Shown here piece by piece: positions 1 through 7,310 of a DNA stretch of 14,449 nucleotides. The notes beneath the pieces are model-generated. The model did not search any database. It was not told where the DNA came from and saw nothing but the letters and a program-made list of their open reading frames with translations. Each line of letters starts with the position of its first letter. Position 1 is the first letter of the stretch. The stretch is from the NCBI GenBank assembly GCA_945827765.1, contig CALZPS010000011.1, positions 1-14,449 on the forward strand. The letters run 5' to 3'. The translations under genes were made by a program, and so were the position numbers. Source of the DNA: an uncultured Lachnospiraceae bacterium. GTDB taxonomy: Bacteria > Bacillota > Clostridia > Lachnospirales > Lachnospiraceae.

Positions 1-45
1 GATCTAGTACGGTCTCGTGGGCTCGGAGATGTGTATAAGAGACAG
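1..45. other. Illumina Nextera adapter and i7 index left on the contig end
   Basis: Positions 12-45 match the 34-base Nextera transposase read-2 adapter, ending in GTGTATAAGAGACAG (mosaic end). Positions 4-11 (CTAGTACG) match the i7 index I know as N702, and positions 1-3 (GAT) match the end of the P7 primer. All of this is recalled from library-preparation knowledge and read directly in the sequence. It is not genomic DNA. On the minus strand it encodes the well-known artefact peptide LSLIHISEPTRPY, which is fused to the end of the neighbouring gene, with the stop codon falling inside the index. Confidence 0.98.
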
Positions 46-570
46 CTGCTGATATAAAGATGTGATCTTTTTCATTTCATCCCGAACCGGTTCTTTGCAC
101 TGTGATTTTAACATTCTATAATAATATTGCGAATCAACATTTCTTTGAAGTGTACGAACACTCCAAGTTTCTCGTATCGCTTCTTGTTCATGCCAATTTC
201 TTGCTTTCTTATCATACACTTTTGACAATATAACATAATGCGACCATGAAAGATGAAATTCAGATTTTCCAGACACTGTCTGGAAAATTTCCGGATATGC
301 TTTGTAAAAAGAATAAAAACTATACAAATTTGATTTCGTAAAACCCTTTCCGTATAGAGTTGTAAGTTCTTTAGAAAGTCGTTTTATAATATTCGCACCA
401 TACTCCGCACGATTTTCTCCTTCAAATTCTTCTTCTGCAATTCTATATCCAATAAGCCAGTTTCTTTGAATCAACACTGTATTTACCGCATGATAAACCT
501 CTTTTTGTGACTTTTCTATGATAGTTTGGATATCGCTTAATATATTTTCTGACTTTTGATATTTTCCCAT
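46..570 (-). CDS. DUF1016 / YhcG-like N-terminal domain protein, 3'-truncated by the contig end and split at its 5' end
   Basis: 175 genuine residues remain; the following 13 residues and the stop come from adapter sequence. The visible part resembles the DUF1016 N-terminal domain: a helical start, then YRIAEEEFEGENRAEYGANI, a KRLSKELTTLYGKGF-type stretch, SNLYSFYSFYKAYP, HLSWSHYVILSKV and a WSVRTLQRNV motif. In full-length relatives a PDDEXK-like nuclease domain follows; here it would lie beyond the contig end. The ATG at 568-570 has no Shine-Dalgarno sequence in front of it, and the 196-bp element at 575-770 lies immediately upstream. Excising that element joins this frame to the short frame starting at 807. 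The gene is AT-rich compared with the Bce operon, which suggests transfer. Family assignment is from remembered motifs; the biological role (phage defence or mobile-element associated nuclease) is uncertain. Confidence 0.8.
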
Positions 571-574
571 AATA

Positions 575-770
575 TGATGTTGGGGTCAAAAGCCCCCAAC
601 TATGATACCTACGGATTGTTTCGTGCTTTGCACTCCCACAATCCTACCCGACATTCGCATATCGTGGGATGATTATCCCACTTTTATGCTCATATCGGGG
701 CGGTTCCCAAGGTCTTTCACCCACCTATGAGCAAGCTCATGTGGGCTTAGACCTTTTGACCCTGGTATCA
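575..770. mobile_element. 196-bp palindromic MITE-like insertion element
   Basis: The ends are imperfect 18-bp inverted repeats: TGAT-GTTG-GGGTCAAAAG (575-592) against CTTTTGACCC-TGGT-ATCA (753-770), with 14 of 18 positions paired. Both ends are flanked directly by TAATA (570-574 and 771-775), a likely 5-bp target duplication. Inside are four hairpins: 579-600 (GTTGGGG/CCCCAAC), 613-644 (GGATTGT/ACAATCC), 647-699 (CCCGA/TCGGG closing, then GCAT/ATGC, then GTGGGAT/ATCCCAC) and 709-755 (AGGTCT/AGACCT, CCCAC/GTGGG, ATGAGC/GCTCAT). No transposase is encoded, so it would have to be moved in trans. A folded RNA gene is the alternative reading, but the in-frame restoration of the host gene on excision favours an insertion. 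Confidence 0.72.
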
Positions 771-807
771 TAATATCATTGTACTCAAGTTTTTGAACTT
801 CATTCAT
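673..807 (-). pseudogene. Detached 5' end of the DUF1016 gene reading into the inserted element
   Basis: This 44-codon frame begins with MNEVQKLEYNDI (772-807) and has a good ribosome binding site, GAGAGG, at 817-822. From 771 on it reads into the insertion element and stops at 673-675. DUF1016 proteins commonly start with sequences of the MNEIQK type (from memory). If 575-770 and one TAATA copy are removed, codon 12 (ATT) is followed directly by ATGGGAAAATAT of the downstream frame, giving MNEVQKLEYNDIMGKYQK. The element-derived tail is therefore probably not a functional peptide. It could still be translated as a 44-residue product. Confidence 0.6.
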
Positions 808-911
808 ATGTCAGCACCTCTCTTGCGGCATATCATATTTCCTATTATCTTTTTATATAACTTCCATCATATATACCAAGTCATAACACCTTCTAAGATT
901 TTTTATTTATC

Positions 912-940
912 ATTCTATCACAACTTCTCTTAAATTTCAT
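912..940 (-). promoter_or_regulatory. Possible promoter for the DUF1016 gene
   Basis: On the minus strand there is a -10-like TAGAAT (912-917) with an extended TG one base upstream, and a weak -35-like ATGAAA (935-940) 17 bases away. It is about 105 bases upstream of the ATG at 807 in very AT-rich DNA, where chance matches are common. In the rest of 808-1025 I see no gene or other clear signal. Confidence 0.3.
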
Positions 941-1025
941 TATCTTTGAGAGGAATCGCATTACAAAATTCAGTTATAAATTCACCCCAAAATTCCTTTC
1001 GTATCTCAAACGGCAAAACGCAATC

Positions 1026-1071
1026 CTTACACCGACTGTAAGTGTACATTTTTCCTTTCTTTTGCTATGCT
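1026..1071 (+). promoter_or_regulatory. Probable bce operon promoter with a BceR-type inverted repeat
   Basis: The inverted repeat CTTACA-N5-TGTAAG (1026-1042) abuts a -35-like TGTACA (1043-1048). After a 17-base spacer comes an extended -10, TGC-TATGCT (1063-1071). BceR-type regulators are known to bind short ACA/TGT inverted repeats just upstream of their transporter promoters, so the placement fits activation by the response regulator encoded at 3974-4669. The half-sites are seen; the regulator link is inferred. Confidence 0.5.
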
Positions 1072-1074
1072 TAT

Positions 1075-1100
1075 ATCAACATCATACAAAAGATGTTGAT
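1075..1100 (+). other. Perfect 9-bp inverted repeat at the start of the bce transcript
   Basis: ATCAACATC (1075-1083) and GATGTTGAT (1092-1100) pair perfectly around an 8-base loop. The repeat lies just downstream of the proposed -10 box and ends 27 bases before the ATG of the ABC gene. There is no T-run, so it is not a terminator. It could be an operator for another regulator or a stabilising 5' hairpin. Confidence 0.55.
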
Positions 1101-1127
1101 TATTAAGATGAGTAGGAGAGGTATATC

Positions 1128-1907
1128 ATGAACACAAATCGAATCTTGCAAGTACAAAATATCACGAAAATATATGGCAAGGGTGTCAATCAGACCACCG
1201 CGCTTTCCGGCATCAGCTTTGACGTGCTGGAGGTGGAATTTTTAGGCATCATGTGTGGCAGCGGCTCCGGCAAAACGACTCTTTTGAACTGTATCTCCAC
1301 GATGCTGAAACCAACTACCGGCAAAATATTGTTAAACGGTGATGACATTTCCTCTTTCAAAGGAAAATCTCTTGCGAATTACCGTGGAAATAAAATCGGT
1401 TACCTGTACCAGTCCTTTGAACTGTTAGACAATCTGACCGCCCGCGAAAATATCATCCTGCCGCTGTCTCTGCACGGCGTCAGCAATCAGAACGCCGAAA
1501 AAGCTTTGAGCAGTCTCGCCATGCATCTGGATATCACAGATGTTCTGGACAAATTTCCTTCTCAGATGTCCGGCGGACAGAAACAACGGACAGCGGCGGC
1601 TCGTGCTTTTATCTCCGATCCCGATATCGTACTGGCGGATGAACCGACCGGCGCGCTGGACAGTAAAAATGCATGGGTTCTGCTCGATAAGCTCAGCACC
1701 TTAAACCGCGAGGAAAACAAGACGATCGTCATGGTCACGCACGACGCCAACGCCGCCAGCTATTGTTCCCGTATCTTATTCATTCAGGACGGAACCATTT
1801 TTCACGAGCTGCGCAAAAATACAAAAAACGAAACACCCGCGATGTTTTACGAGCGCATTATGACCGTAATCGCACAATTGGGAGGAGGAAGTGCAAATGT
1901 TCTTTAG
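1128..1907 (+). CDS. Bce-type ABC transporter ATP-binding protein
   Basis: A 259-residue ATPase that would power the permease encoded next, in a BceAB-type module handling cell-wall-active peptides such as bacitracin or lantibiotics. Visible motifs: Walker A region at about 43-51, Q-loop Q95 (YLYQSFELLDNLT), signature SGGQK at 148-152, Walker B IVLADEP ending at D171-E172, D-loop ALD, and H-loop H205 (MVTHD). Start: ATG with GGAGAGG 8 bases upstream. It overlaps the permease gene by 11 bases, a sign of translational coupling. Oddity: the Walker A reads C-G-S-G-S-G-K-T, with cysteine where the family has the first glycine, and the usual GEF just before it is VEF (E35-V36-E37). This may be real divergence, a weakened ATPase or consensus errors. 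Family call is firm; the peptide substrate is unknown. Confidence 0.93.
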   Translation: MNTNRILQVQNITKIYGKGVNQTTALSGISFDVLEVEFLGIMCGSGSGKTTLLNCISTMLKPTTGKILLNGDDISSFKGKSLANYRGNKIGYLYQSFELLDNLTARENIILPLSLHGVSNQNAEKALSSLAMHLDITDVLDKFPSQMSGGQKQRTAAARAFISDPDIVLADEPTGALDSKNAWVLLDKLSTLNREENKTIVMVTHDANAASYCSRILFIQDGTIFHELRKNTKNETPAMFYERIMTVIAQLGGGSANVL

Positions 1908-3963
1908 ACAGATTTTAAGCAATACAAAGAAAAACCGCAAAGATAACGGACTGTTCTTCGCCACCTTAATCATTGCCATCGTCGCGTTTTATACGCTGCT
2001 GTCCCTGGAATCACAGGACGTCATGCGCTTTTTAAATACGATAGAAAGTGACGCCGTCCGCAAACTGATGCTGCTGGTTCCGCTGATTTATGTAGTTTCT
2101 CTGTTTTTTGTTTTCTTTCTGGTATACTTTGCTTACCGCTACCAGATGGAAAACCGGAGAAAGGAGTTTGGTTTGTACCTGATGCTCGGGATGAAACGAT
2201 CACGGTTGTTCCTGATGTTGATATGCGAGACCGTTTTAAATAGTATACTATCTATTTTAGCCGGTATTCCCATAGCTTTGCTGCTGACAGAAAGTATCAG
2301 TCTGGCAACCGCCCGCCTTGTGGGTCTGGGGATTATCGGACACCAATTTACTGTCTCATTGAATGCTGTTTTGGGTACTATCGGAGGATTTTTCCTCGTA
2401 CAGCTTGCCGCCATGTTGATTTTAAGTTTCCGTTTCTGCCGAATGGAGCCTGCTGCCCTGCTGCGTCCGGAAACAGAAACCGTACAAAAAACGGTTTCCG
2501 GAAAACGCGGATTTTTTGTCTTTTTCTGTGGAGTAATCTGTCTGATTGCCGCCTATATTATGGGAATCTTCCTATTGAATACATTCCGTTTTACTCTGAC
2601 GCTGCTGATTTTAATCTGCGGAATCATCGGGACATTCCTGCTTTACCGGGGACTTGGCGCTTTCATTGGTCAGATCATCCAAAAGCATAAGGCAAAAAAG
2701 ACAGGGCTCTATACATTTACCGGGCGGCAGATTCAGGAAAGCGTGCTGCATCAGCACACTTCACTGGCGGTTTCCTCCCTGCTCCTTCTGCTGGCGCTGG
2801 CTTGCATTTCCTTCGGAATCGGCATGGGGGTCGGCAGTACGGGCAGCGAAAGAAGGATTTGTGATTTTTCCCTCATGGGATTGGATGAGGATGTGAATGC
2901 ATTTCTAAATAAAGAAGAAATCCAAAACATGACAGAGACCTGCTACCCGATGTATCTGGACAAGTATCATATGGATACAAAACTCTCCCTGACCGGAATA
3001 ACGCAGGCATTGGAAAAAGTGCCGCAAAGCAGCCTGCGGGATAATATGATTGAAAGCATTTCTTCAAAGGACGAATGGCAGGATATCACTCTGATTTCCC
3101 AGAGCAGTTTCAATTCACTGCTTCGCTCTATCGGGGAGGAAGAGCTTGTTCTTGAAAAAGATCAGGTTGCCTTTTACAGCAGAATATCCGCCGATTCACC
3201 GGAATTTGTGCAAATAATGGAAGCGGCACTGCAAACGGGTGCTTATGTCGAACAAACAGACGGCCAAACAACAAGAAGATTTGAAGTTTTGCCCCGGATG
3301 TACTATAATAATATTGTTGCTGACAGGGCAATCACGCTTTACATGGCTTTGATTGTACCGGACGAACTCTATTTTGAATGGATTCCAGAGCCAGACACCC
3401 CATTCTGTTGGAATCTATGTCTGGATGAAGATTTGATCCAGAACCAGGGATTGTTGCAGGCTATCCTGCAGATGGACGAACGACTTTCCGCATCCGGACT
3501 GGAATATGACAGCTATCTTGGCGGTATCGGTCGAACACTGTTTTACACGGTTACCTCAAGCTATTTGAGCATTTATCTGGGTGTCCTGTTTTTACTGATT
3601 GCCAACATGGTATTGATTCTCAAATACCTGATCTGGCAGAAAAAGAACCGGCGGCGTTATCTCACACTGTTGATGCTCGGTGCCGAAAAGGAAGAGCTTT
3701 CCCGCTCTATGGCCAGTCAGATACATCTGTACTATTTGTTGGTACTATCTGTTGCAGCATGTAATGCCATATTTGCTATCTGGTCGATGTTTACCAGTTT
3801 CATGAGACTTCCCGCCGGAGCATCCATACAGTTAGTCATTGCTCTTGCTATTGCAGCATTCATCTGCTTTATTCTGGTGGAACTGGTTTATATCTCCATC
3901 GTGCAGCATAAGAGCCGCCGTGACATCTTATCTCTGCATGTGGCGGAATGGACAGAGAATTAA
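1897..3963 (+). CDS. Bce-type ABC transporter permease (FtsX-like)
   Basis: A 688-residue membrane protein starting MFFRQILSNTKKNRK; this ATG has GGAGGAGG (1881-1888) at good spacing and is preferred over the GTG at 1891. Hydrophobic segments give the BceB plan of about ten helices: one near residues 20-38, then pairs around 55-82, 105-130, 155-180 and 205-258, helix 7 near 283-305, and three more after about residue 550 (SSYLSIYLGVLFLLIA, YYLLVLSVAACNAIF, LVIALAIAAFICFILV). Between helices 7 and 8 lies an extracytoplasmic domain of roughly 240 residues, the hallmark of this family, thought to take part in peptide recognition and signalling to the kinase. A basic NRRKEFGLYLMLGMKR stretch near residue 86 is also typical. 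The stop is followed after 10 bases by the regulator gene. Confidence 0.93.
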   Translation: MFFRQILSNTKKNRKDNGLFFATLIIAIVAFYTLLSLESQDVMRFLNTIESDAVRKLMLLVPLIYVVSLFFVFFLVYFAYRYQMENRRKEFGLYLMLGMKRSRLFLMLICETVLNSILSILAGIPIALLLTESISLATARLVGLGIIGHQFTVSLNAVLGTIGGFFLVQLAAMLILSFRFCRMEPAALLRPETETVQKTVSGKRGFFVFFCGVICLIAAYIMGIFLLNTFRFTLTLLILICGIIGTFLLYRGLGAFIGQIIQKHKAKKTGLYTFTGRQIQESVLHQHTSLAVSSLLLLLALACISFGIGMGVGSTGSERRICDFSLMGLDEDVNAFLNKEEIQNMTETCYPMYLDKYHMDTKLSLTGITQALEKVPQSSLRDNMIESISSKDEWQDITLISQSSFNSLLRSIGEEELVLEKDQVAFYSRISADSPEFVQIMEAALQTGAYVEQTDGQTTRRFEVLPRMYYNNIVADRAITLYMALIVPDELYFEWIPEPDTPFCWNLCLDEDLIQNQGLLQAILQMDERLSASGLEYDSYLGGIGRTLFYTVTSSYLSIYLGVLFLLIANMVLILKYLIWQKKNRRRYLTLLMLGAEKEELSRSMASQIHLYYLLVLSVAACNAIFAIWSMFTSFMRLPAGASIQLVIALAIAAFICFILVELVYISIVQHKSRRDILSLHVAEWTEN

Positions 3964-3973
3964 AGGAGTACTT

Positions 3974-4669
3974 ATGGAACAACGGATTCTGATTATCGAA
4001 GATGACATTTTTTTACGGGAAGAGTTGATTCATACTTTTCAAAAGGAGGGATACTCTGTCATGAGTATCTCTTCTTTCCAATCTCCTGAACAGGAAATCA
4101 TAAACAGCCATCCCAGCCTCGTCGTGCTGGATATCAATCTTCCCGGGAAATCGGGTTTTGAATTATGCAAATGGCTGAAAGGCCGCTGTTCATTCCCCAT
4201 CCTGATTCTGACCGCATGTGACACTCTGGAAGACGAACTAAATGCACTTGGTCTGGGAGCGGATGACTATCTGACCAAGCCCTGCCATCCGGAACGGCTG
4301 CTGGCGCGGGCTGTCAGACTGCTGGACACGTACCGGAAAGTACCCGACCTCCTGCAAATCGGCGATCTTTCTTTCGACACAGAAACATGTAAGGTAATGT
4401 GGAAAAATGATTCTCTCACTCTGCCGGAAACGGAGGGGCGTCTCTTAAAGCTTCTAATGGAACAGGCCCCGGCAATCGTCTCCAAAGACTACATTGCCAT
4501 GGAAATATGGGGTGGAACGGAGTATGTAGATGAAAATATTTTACAGGTAAATATGACGCGTCTACGCAAAAATCTGGACAAAATCGGATTGAAAAGTATC
4601 ATTCAGACTGTACGTGGTCAAGGATATACGTTGCATATTTCCGACTCACAGCAGTCCGACATAGAATAA
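3974..4669 (+). CDS. OmpR-family response regulator (BceR-like)
   Basis: A 231-residue two-domain regulator. Receiver domain: acidic pair E9-D10-D11, phosphoacceptor D53 in VVLDINLPG, conserved T80 (ILTA) and K102 (YLTKP). The C-terminal winged helix runs from about residue 125 to the end, with NMTRLRKNLDKIG and the final TVRGQGY typical of OmpR/PhoB members. Start: the ATG at 3974 has AGGAG 5 bases upstream; a longer frame opens at 3839 inside the permease gene but lacks support. It sits between the permease and the kinase, so it most likely activates the promoter at 1026-1071 when the transporter detects peptide. Function beyond the family is inferred from context. Confidence 0.92.
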   Translation: MEQRILIIEDDIFLREELIHTFQKEGYSVMSISSFQSPEQEIINSHPSLVVLDINLPGKSGFELCKWLKGRCSFPILILTACDTLEDELNALGLGADDYLTKPCHPERLLARAVRLLDTYRKVPDLLQIGDLSFDTETCKVMWKNDSLTLPETEGRLLKLLMEQAPAIVSKDYIAMEIWGGTEYVDENILQVNMTRLRKNLDKIGLKSIIQTVRGQGYTLHISDSQQSDIE

Positions 4670-4685
4670 AGAGAGGAAACCGAAT

Positions 4686-5753
4686 ATGAACGTTTCTGCC
4701 AAATTTTCGATTGCATCTTATATCCCCTGGGGACTGTTTTTTGCGTTTCTGGATTTATTTTCCATTTTTCTCGTGTGGCTGGCAAATCCTGCTGTTTTGC
4801 ACACGCTGGTTCCGGTTATCCTGCTCTCCGACACGCTGTTGTTTGCAGGACTTCTCTGCGTTTTACACTTCAGGCAGAAGAAACAGATTCGGGCGCTTTC
4901 CGTTTTTCTGGAAAATCCTTGCGCGGAAACATTACATAACGTACTGATTACACAGACTCCTGCACTGTGCCCCACCATGCAGCAATTACTGGAATATATG
5001 CTCCGACAGACAATGGAAATGGAGAATCTTCAGGCACAGCAAAGACAATATCAGGAATTTATCGAAGAGTGGACGCACAATATCAAAACTCCGCTTTCGC
5101 TTGCCACATTGGTGCTGGACAACCACAAGGAGGAAATGTCTCCCTACGTGTATCGGCGCATGAACCACGTCCGTCAGGAAATTCAGACCGATATCGATAT
5201 GGTTTTGTATTATGCGCGGCTGCAGGGCGCTCATTTGGAATATCGTTTTGAATCGATTCTTCTGCAGGAATTAATCAATGAAATTTTGTTCAATTACCGG
5301 GAACAAATGAACGAAACCGGCATCTTTGTAGAAACGATGTGCCCGCCATTGATAATCGTCAGCGACCGTAAGGTATTGACATTTATACTCTCCCAATTGC
5401 TGAATAATGCGTTTCAGTACACTCCGCATGAAAACGGAAAGATTTGTATCTGCGGATGGGAGATCAACGCTGCGGATTCTTCCCAGGCACCGGTGATTCA
5501 TCTGGCTGTGCGTGATAACGGCGCAGGTGTTCCCACACAGGATATTCCATTTTTATTTGACAAAGGATTTACCGGCAATCACCCGGACCGCCGGAACGCA
5601 ACCGGCATGGGCTTGTATCTGGTGGCGAAATATGCGGATGCGCTGGCAATCGATGTGATAGTAGAAGACGATACCTATCAAGGGAAAGGATTTGCAATCC
5701 GGCTGAGTTTTCCGGCGATTTCTCACTTGCCATCTCCGGAGCGCTTATGCTAA
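4686..5753 (+). CDS. Intramembrane-sensing sensor histidine kinase (BceS-like)
   Basis: A 355-residue kinase with two closely spaced membrane helices (about 14-33 and 40-61) and almost no external loop, the pattern of kinases that sense through a partner BceAB transporter. The H-box is at H131 (EEWTHNIKTPLSL), the N-box at N241-N242 (SQLLNNAFQYTP), G1 near D278-G282 (RDNGAGVP) and G2 near 306-313 (ATGMGLYL). It would autophosphorylate on H131 and pass phosphate to D53 of the preceding regulator. It starts 16 bases after the regulator stop with GAGAGG upstream. No terminator is visible after it, so transcription may continue into the oxidoreductase. Confidence 0.93.
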   Translation: MNVSAKFSIASYIPWGLFFAFLDLFSIFLVWLANPAVLHTLVPVILLSDTLLFAGLLCVLHFRQKKQIRALSVFLENPCAETLHNVLITQTPALCPTMQQLLEYMLRQTMEMENLQAQQRQYQEFIEEWTHNIKTPLSLATLVLDNHKEEMSPYVYRRMNHVRQEIQTDIDMVLYYARLQGAHLEYRFESILLQELINEILFNYREQMNETGIFVETMCPPLIIVSDRKVLTFILSQLLNNAFQYTPHENGKICICGWEINAADSSQAPVIHLAVRDNGAGVPTQDIPFLFDKGFTGNHPDRRNATGMGLYLVAKYADALAIDVIVEDDTYQGKGFAIRLSFPAISHLPSPERLC

Positions 5754-5757
5754 GATA

Positions 5758-5790
5758 ATGTCAAAACACACCAAAGGAGTGACCTGACAT
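5758..5790 (+). promoter_or_regulatory. Small inverted repeat around the ribosome binding site of the oxidoreductase gene
   Basis: ATGTCA (5758-5763) and TGACAT (5785-5790) are complementary and bracket AGGAG (5775-5779). The right arm includes the first two bases of the start codon. If it folds, it could limit translation initiation. The stem is only 6 bp with a long loop, so this is weak. Confidence 0.25.
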
Positions 5791-6778
5791 GAAACAAATA
5801 AAATGGGGAATTATGGGTGCGGGACGAATGTCCGGCTGGTTTACGGAGGCGCTTTCGATACTGCCTGACGCTAATCTTTACGCAGTCGGTTCAAGAAATC
5901 TTGCAAAGGCACAGCATTTTGCAGAAACCTATGGATTTCAAAAAATGTATGGTTCTTATGAAGAGTTGGTACGCGACCCGGAGATCGATATCATTTACAT
6001 CGGCACTCCCGTACGTTATCACTACGACTCCTTGATGCTCGCCCTGCACGCCGGGAAACACGTATTGTGCGAAAAAGCGTTGACCGTAAATGCCTCTCAG
6101 GCAAAAGAGGCTTACGCGCTAGCCCGCGAAAAGCATGTATTTCTAATGGAGGCAATGTGGATGAAATGTCAGCCCGCTTACCGCAAGATGCTGGAATGGA
6201 TCCGCGGCGGACTAATCGGGGATATTCAGTCGGTGGAGGCACGTTTTTTCACAAAAGCCGGAAACGGACACCGTCTGTTTCAACACGAGATTGCCGGAGG
6301 TGCATTGCTTGATTTAGGTATTTATCCGCTCACTGCCGCCTGTGATATTCTCGGGTATTCTCCTGACAAAATCGTAAGTCACGCTGCCATTGGCAAAGAG
6401 CACGTAGACTATTCCAATTCCACGTTACTTTCTTACAAAAACGGCAGTTATGCATCTGTGAACAGCGGTCTTGCCTTGTCAAAAATGGTTTCTCTGTTTA
6501 TCATCGGGACAAAGGGACGTATCTGTATCGATAAAGAATTTTTCTTTCAGGCGGAGCATATCGAGGCGTACGGATACAACGACACCTTGCTTGGCAGCTT
6601 TGACGGGAAATTTATGAAAAACGGATATGAATTTGAGGCGATCGAAGTGATGGATTGTCTGCGCCGCGGCAAAACGGGGAGCAATCTCGTTCCTGTCAGC
6701 GAATCTATCGCCTTGCTGGAACTGATGGATCAACTGCGCGCGCAGTGGGGACTGAAATATGATTTTGAAGAAATTTAA
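5789..6778 (+). CDS. Gfo/Idh/MocA-family NAD(P)-dependent oxidoreductase
   Basis: A 329-residue protein with an N-terminal Rossmann fold, nucleotide-binding GAGRMSG at residues 11-17, IDIIYIGTPVRYH, and the family lysine in LCEKALTVNA at about residue 95. The EKALTVNA and MEAMWMK signatures resemble the dihydrodiol/xylose dehydrogenase branch of the family. The C-terminal half contains GGALLDLGIYPL. Length is normal for the family. Likely reaction: NAD(P)-linked oxidation of a sugar, polyol or cyclic diol in the cytoplasm; the substrate cannot be told. It lies 35 bases after the kinase gene with AGGAG upstream, so it may be co-transcribed with the Bce module, but no functional link to peptide resistance is evident. 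Confidence 0.88.
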   Translation: MKQIKWGIMGAGRMSGWFTEALSILPDANLYAVGSRNLAKAQHFAETYGFQKMYGSYEELVRDPEIDIIYIGTPVRYHYDSLMLALHAGKHVLCEKALTVNASQAKEAYALAREKHVFLMEAMWMKCQPAYRKMLEWIRGGLIGDIQSVEARFFTKAGNGHRLFQHEIAGGALLDLGIYPLTAACDILGYSPDKIVSHAAIGKEHVDYSNSTLLSYKNGSYASVNSGLALSKMVSLFIIGTKGRICIDKEFFFQAEHIEAYGYNDTLLGSFDGKFMKNGYEFEAIEVMDCLRRGKTGSNLVPVSESIALLELMDQLRAQWGLKYDFEEI

Positions 6779-6938
6779 ACAAAAATAATAAAGAACTATG
6801 TGAATCCCTCACCGTAGACGGCCGCGTTCATATGCTGGCAAATAATAAATTTATCATGATCCTTTCCATCCTTGTATTTATTTCTTATCTCAGTTCCAAT
6901 AAGAGATATGACTTCGAATTTTTTGTAATGACAATGTA

Positions 6939-6967
6939 TTGACGCAAGTCCGAGGTTGTGTTATGAT
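6939..6967 (+). promoter_or_regulatory. Promoter of the toxin-antitoxin pair
   Basis: A near-consensus sigma-A promoter: -35 TTGACG (6939-6944), a 17-base spacer and -10 TATGAT (6962-6967) with an extended TG at 6959-6960. The small palindrome CAAT-GT-ATTG (6932-6941) overlaps the -35 box and could be an operator for antitoxin autorepression. The rest of the gap from 6779 to 6938 shows no terminator hairpin and no convincing gene. Confidence 0.75.
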
Positions 6968-6989
6968 GAGAAAAAAGGAGGTTTGTCTT

Positions 6990-7310
6990 ATGGCTATTAA
7001 TTTAAATGTTGCAATGGCACCAAAGGATTCAACCTTTCAAGTGAGAATTAATTCGGAAATAAAGAAAGCAGTTGAAGAAATCTACGCAAAAACCGGAATG
7101 ACATTGACAGACGCATTTAACACATTTATTCAGCAGTCTTTAAATGTTGAAGGTCTTCCTTTTATTGTAACAAAGAATAGCAAGGAGGCCTTAAAAGAAC
7201 AAGCGATTGCAATGCTTTTGCTTGATTTAAAACGTGCAGAAAAACGGGCAGAGATTGAAAGCTGGATTGATGCAGATGATTTGGAAAAAGAATTGGGGGT
7301 ACTTGATTGA
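6990..7310 (+). CDS. RelB/DinJ-family antitoxin
   Basis: A 106-residue protein with an N-terminal ribbon-helix-helix region: STFQVRINSEIKKAVEEI, then KTGMTLTDAFNTFIQQSL and GLPF, the typical DinJ/RelB order at about residues 12-55. The charged C-terminal helix (KRAEKRAEIESW onward) probably wraps the toxin. The start is the ATG at 6990 with AAGGAGG 8 bases upstream; an upstream extension to 6939 would begin in the -35 box and is rejected. By family it neutralises the neighbouring toxin and, with it, represses the promoter. It overlaps the toxin gene by 4 bases. Its base composition is clearly more AT-rich than that of the Bce operon. Confidence 0.88.
   Translation: MAINLNVAMAPKDSTFQVRINSEIKKAVEEIYAKTGMTLTDAFNTFIQQSLNVEGLPFIVTKNSKEALKEQAIAMLLLDLKRAEKRAEIESWIDADDLEKELGVLD

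Noticed and set aside
573..772. CRISPR array or OMEGA-type guide RNA locus
   Set aside because: No repeat-spacer periodicity, and no IscB, TnpB or Cas gene nearby; the palindromic ends and in-frame excision fit an insertion element better.
3839..3973. N-terminal extension of the response regulator
   Set aside because: Lies within the permease gene in another frame; the ATG at 3974 has the ribosome binding site and matches the family start.
6832..6942. 36-codon hydrophobic frame between the oxidoreductase and the antitoxin
   Set aside because: No ribosome binding site, AT-rich low-complexity composition, and its end overlaps the -35 box of the toxin-antitoxin promoter.
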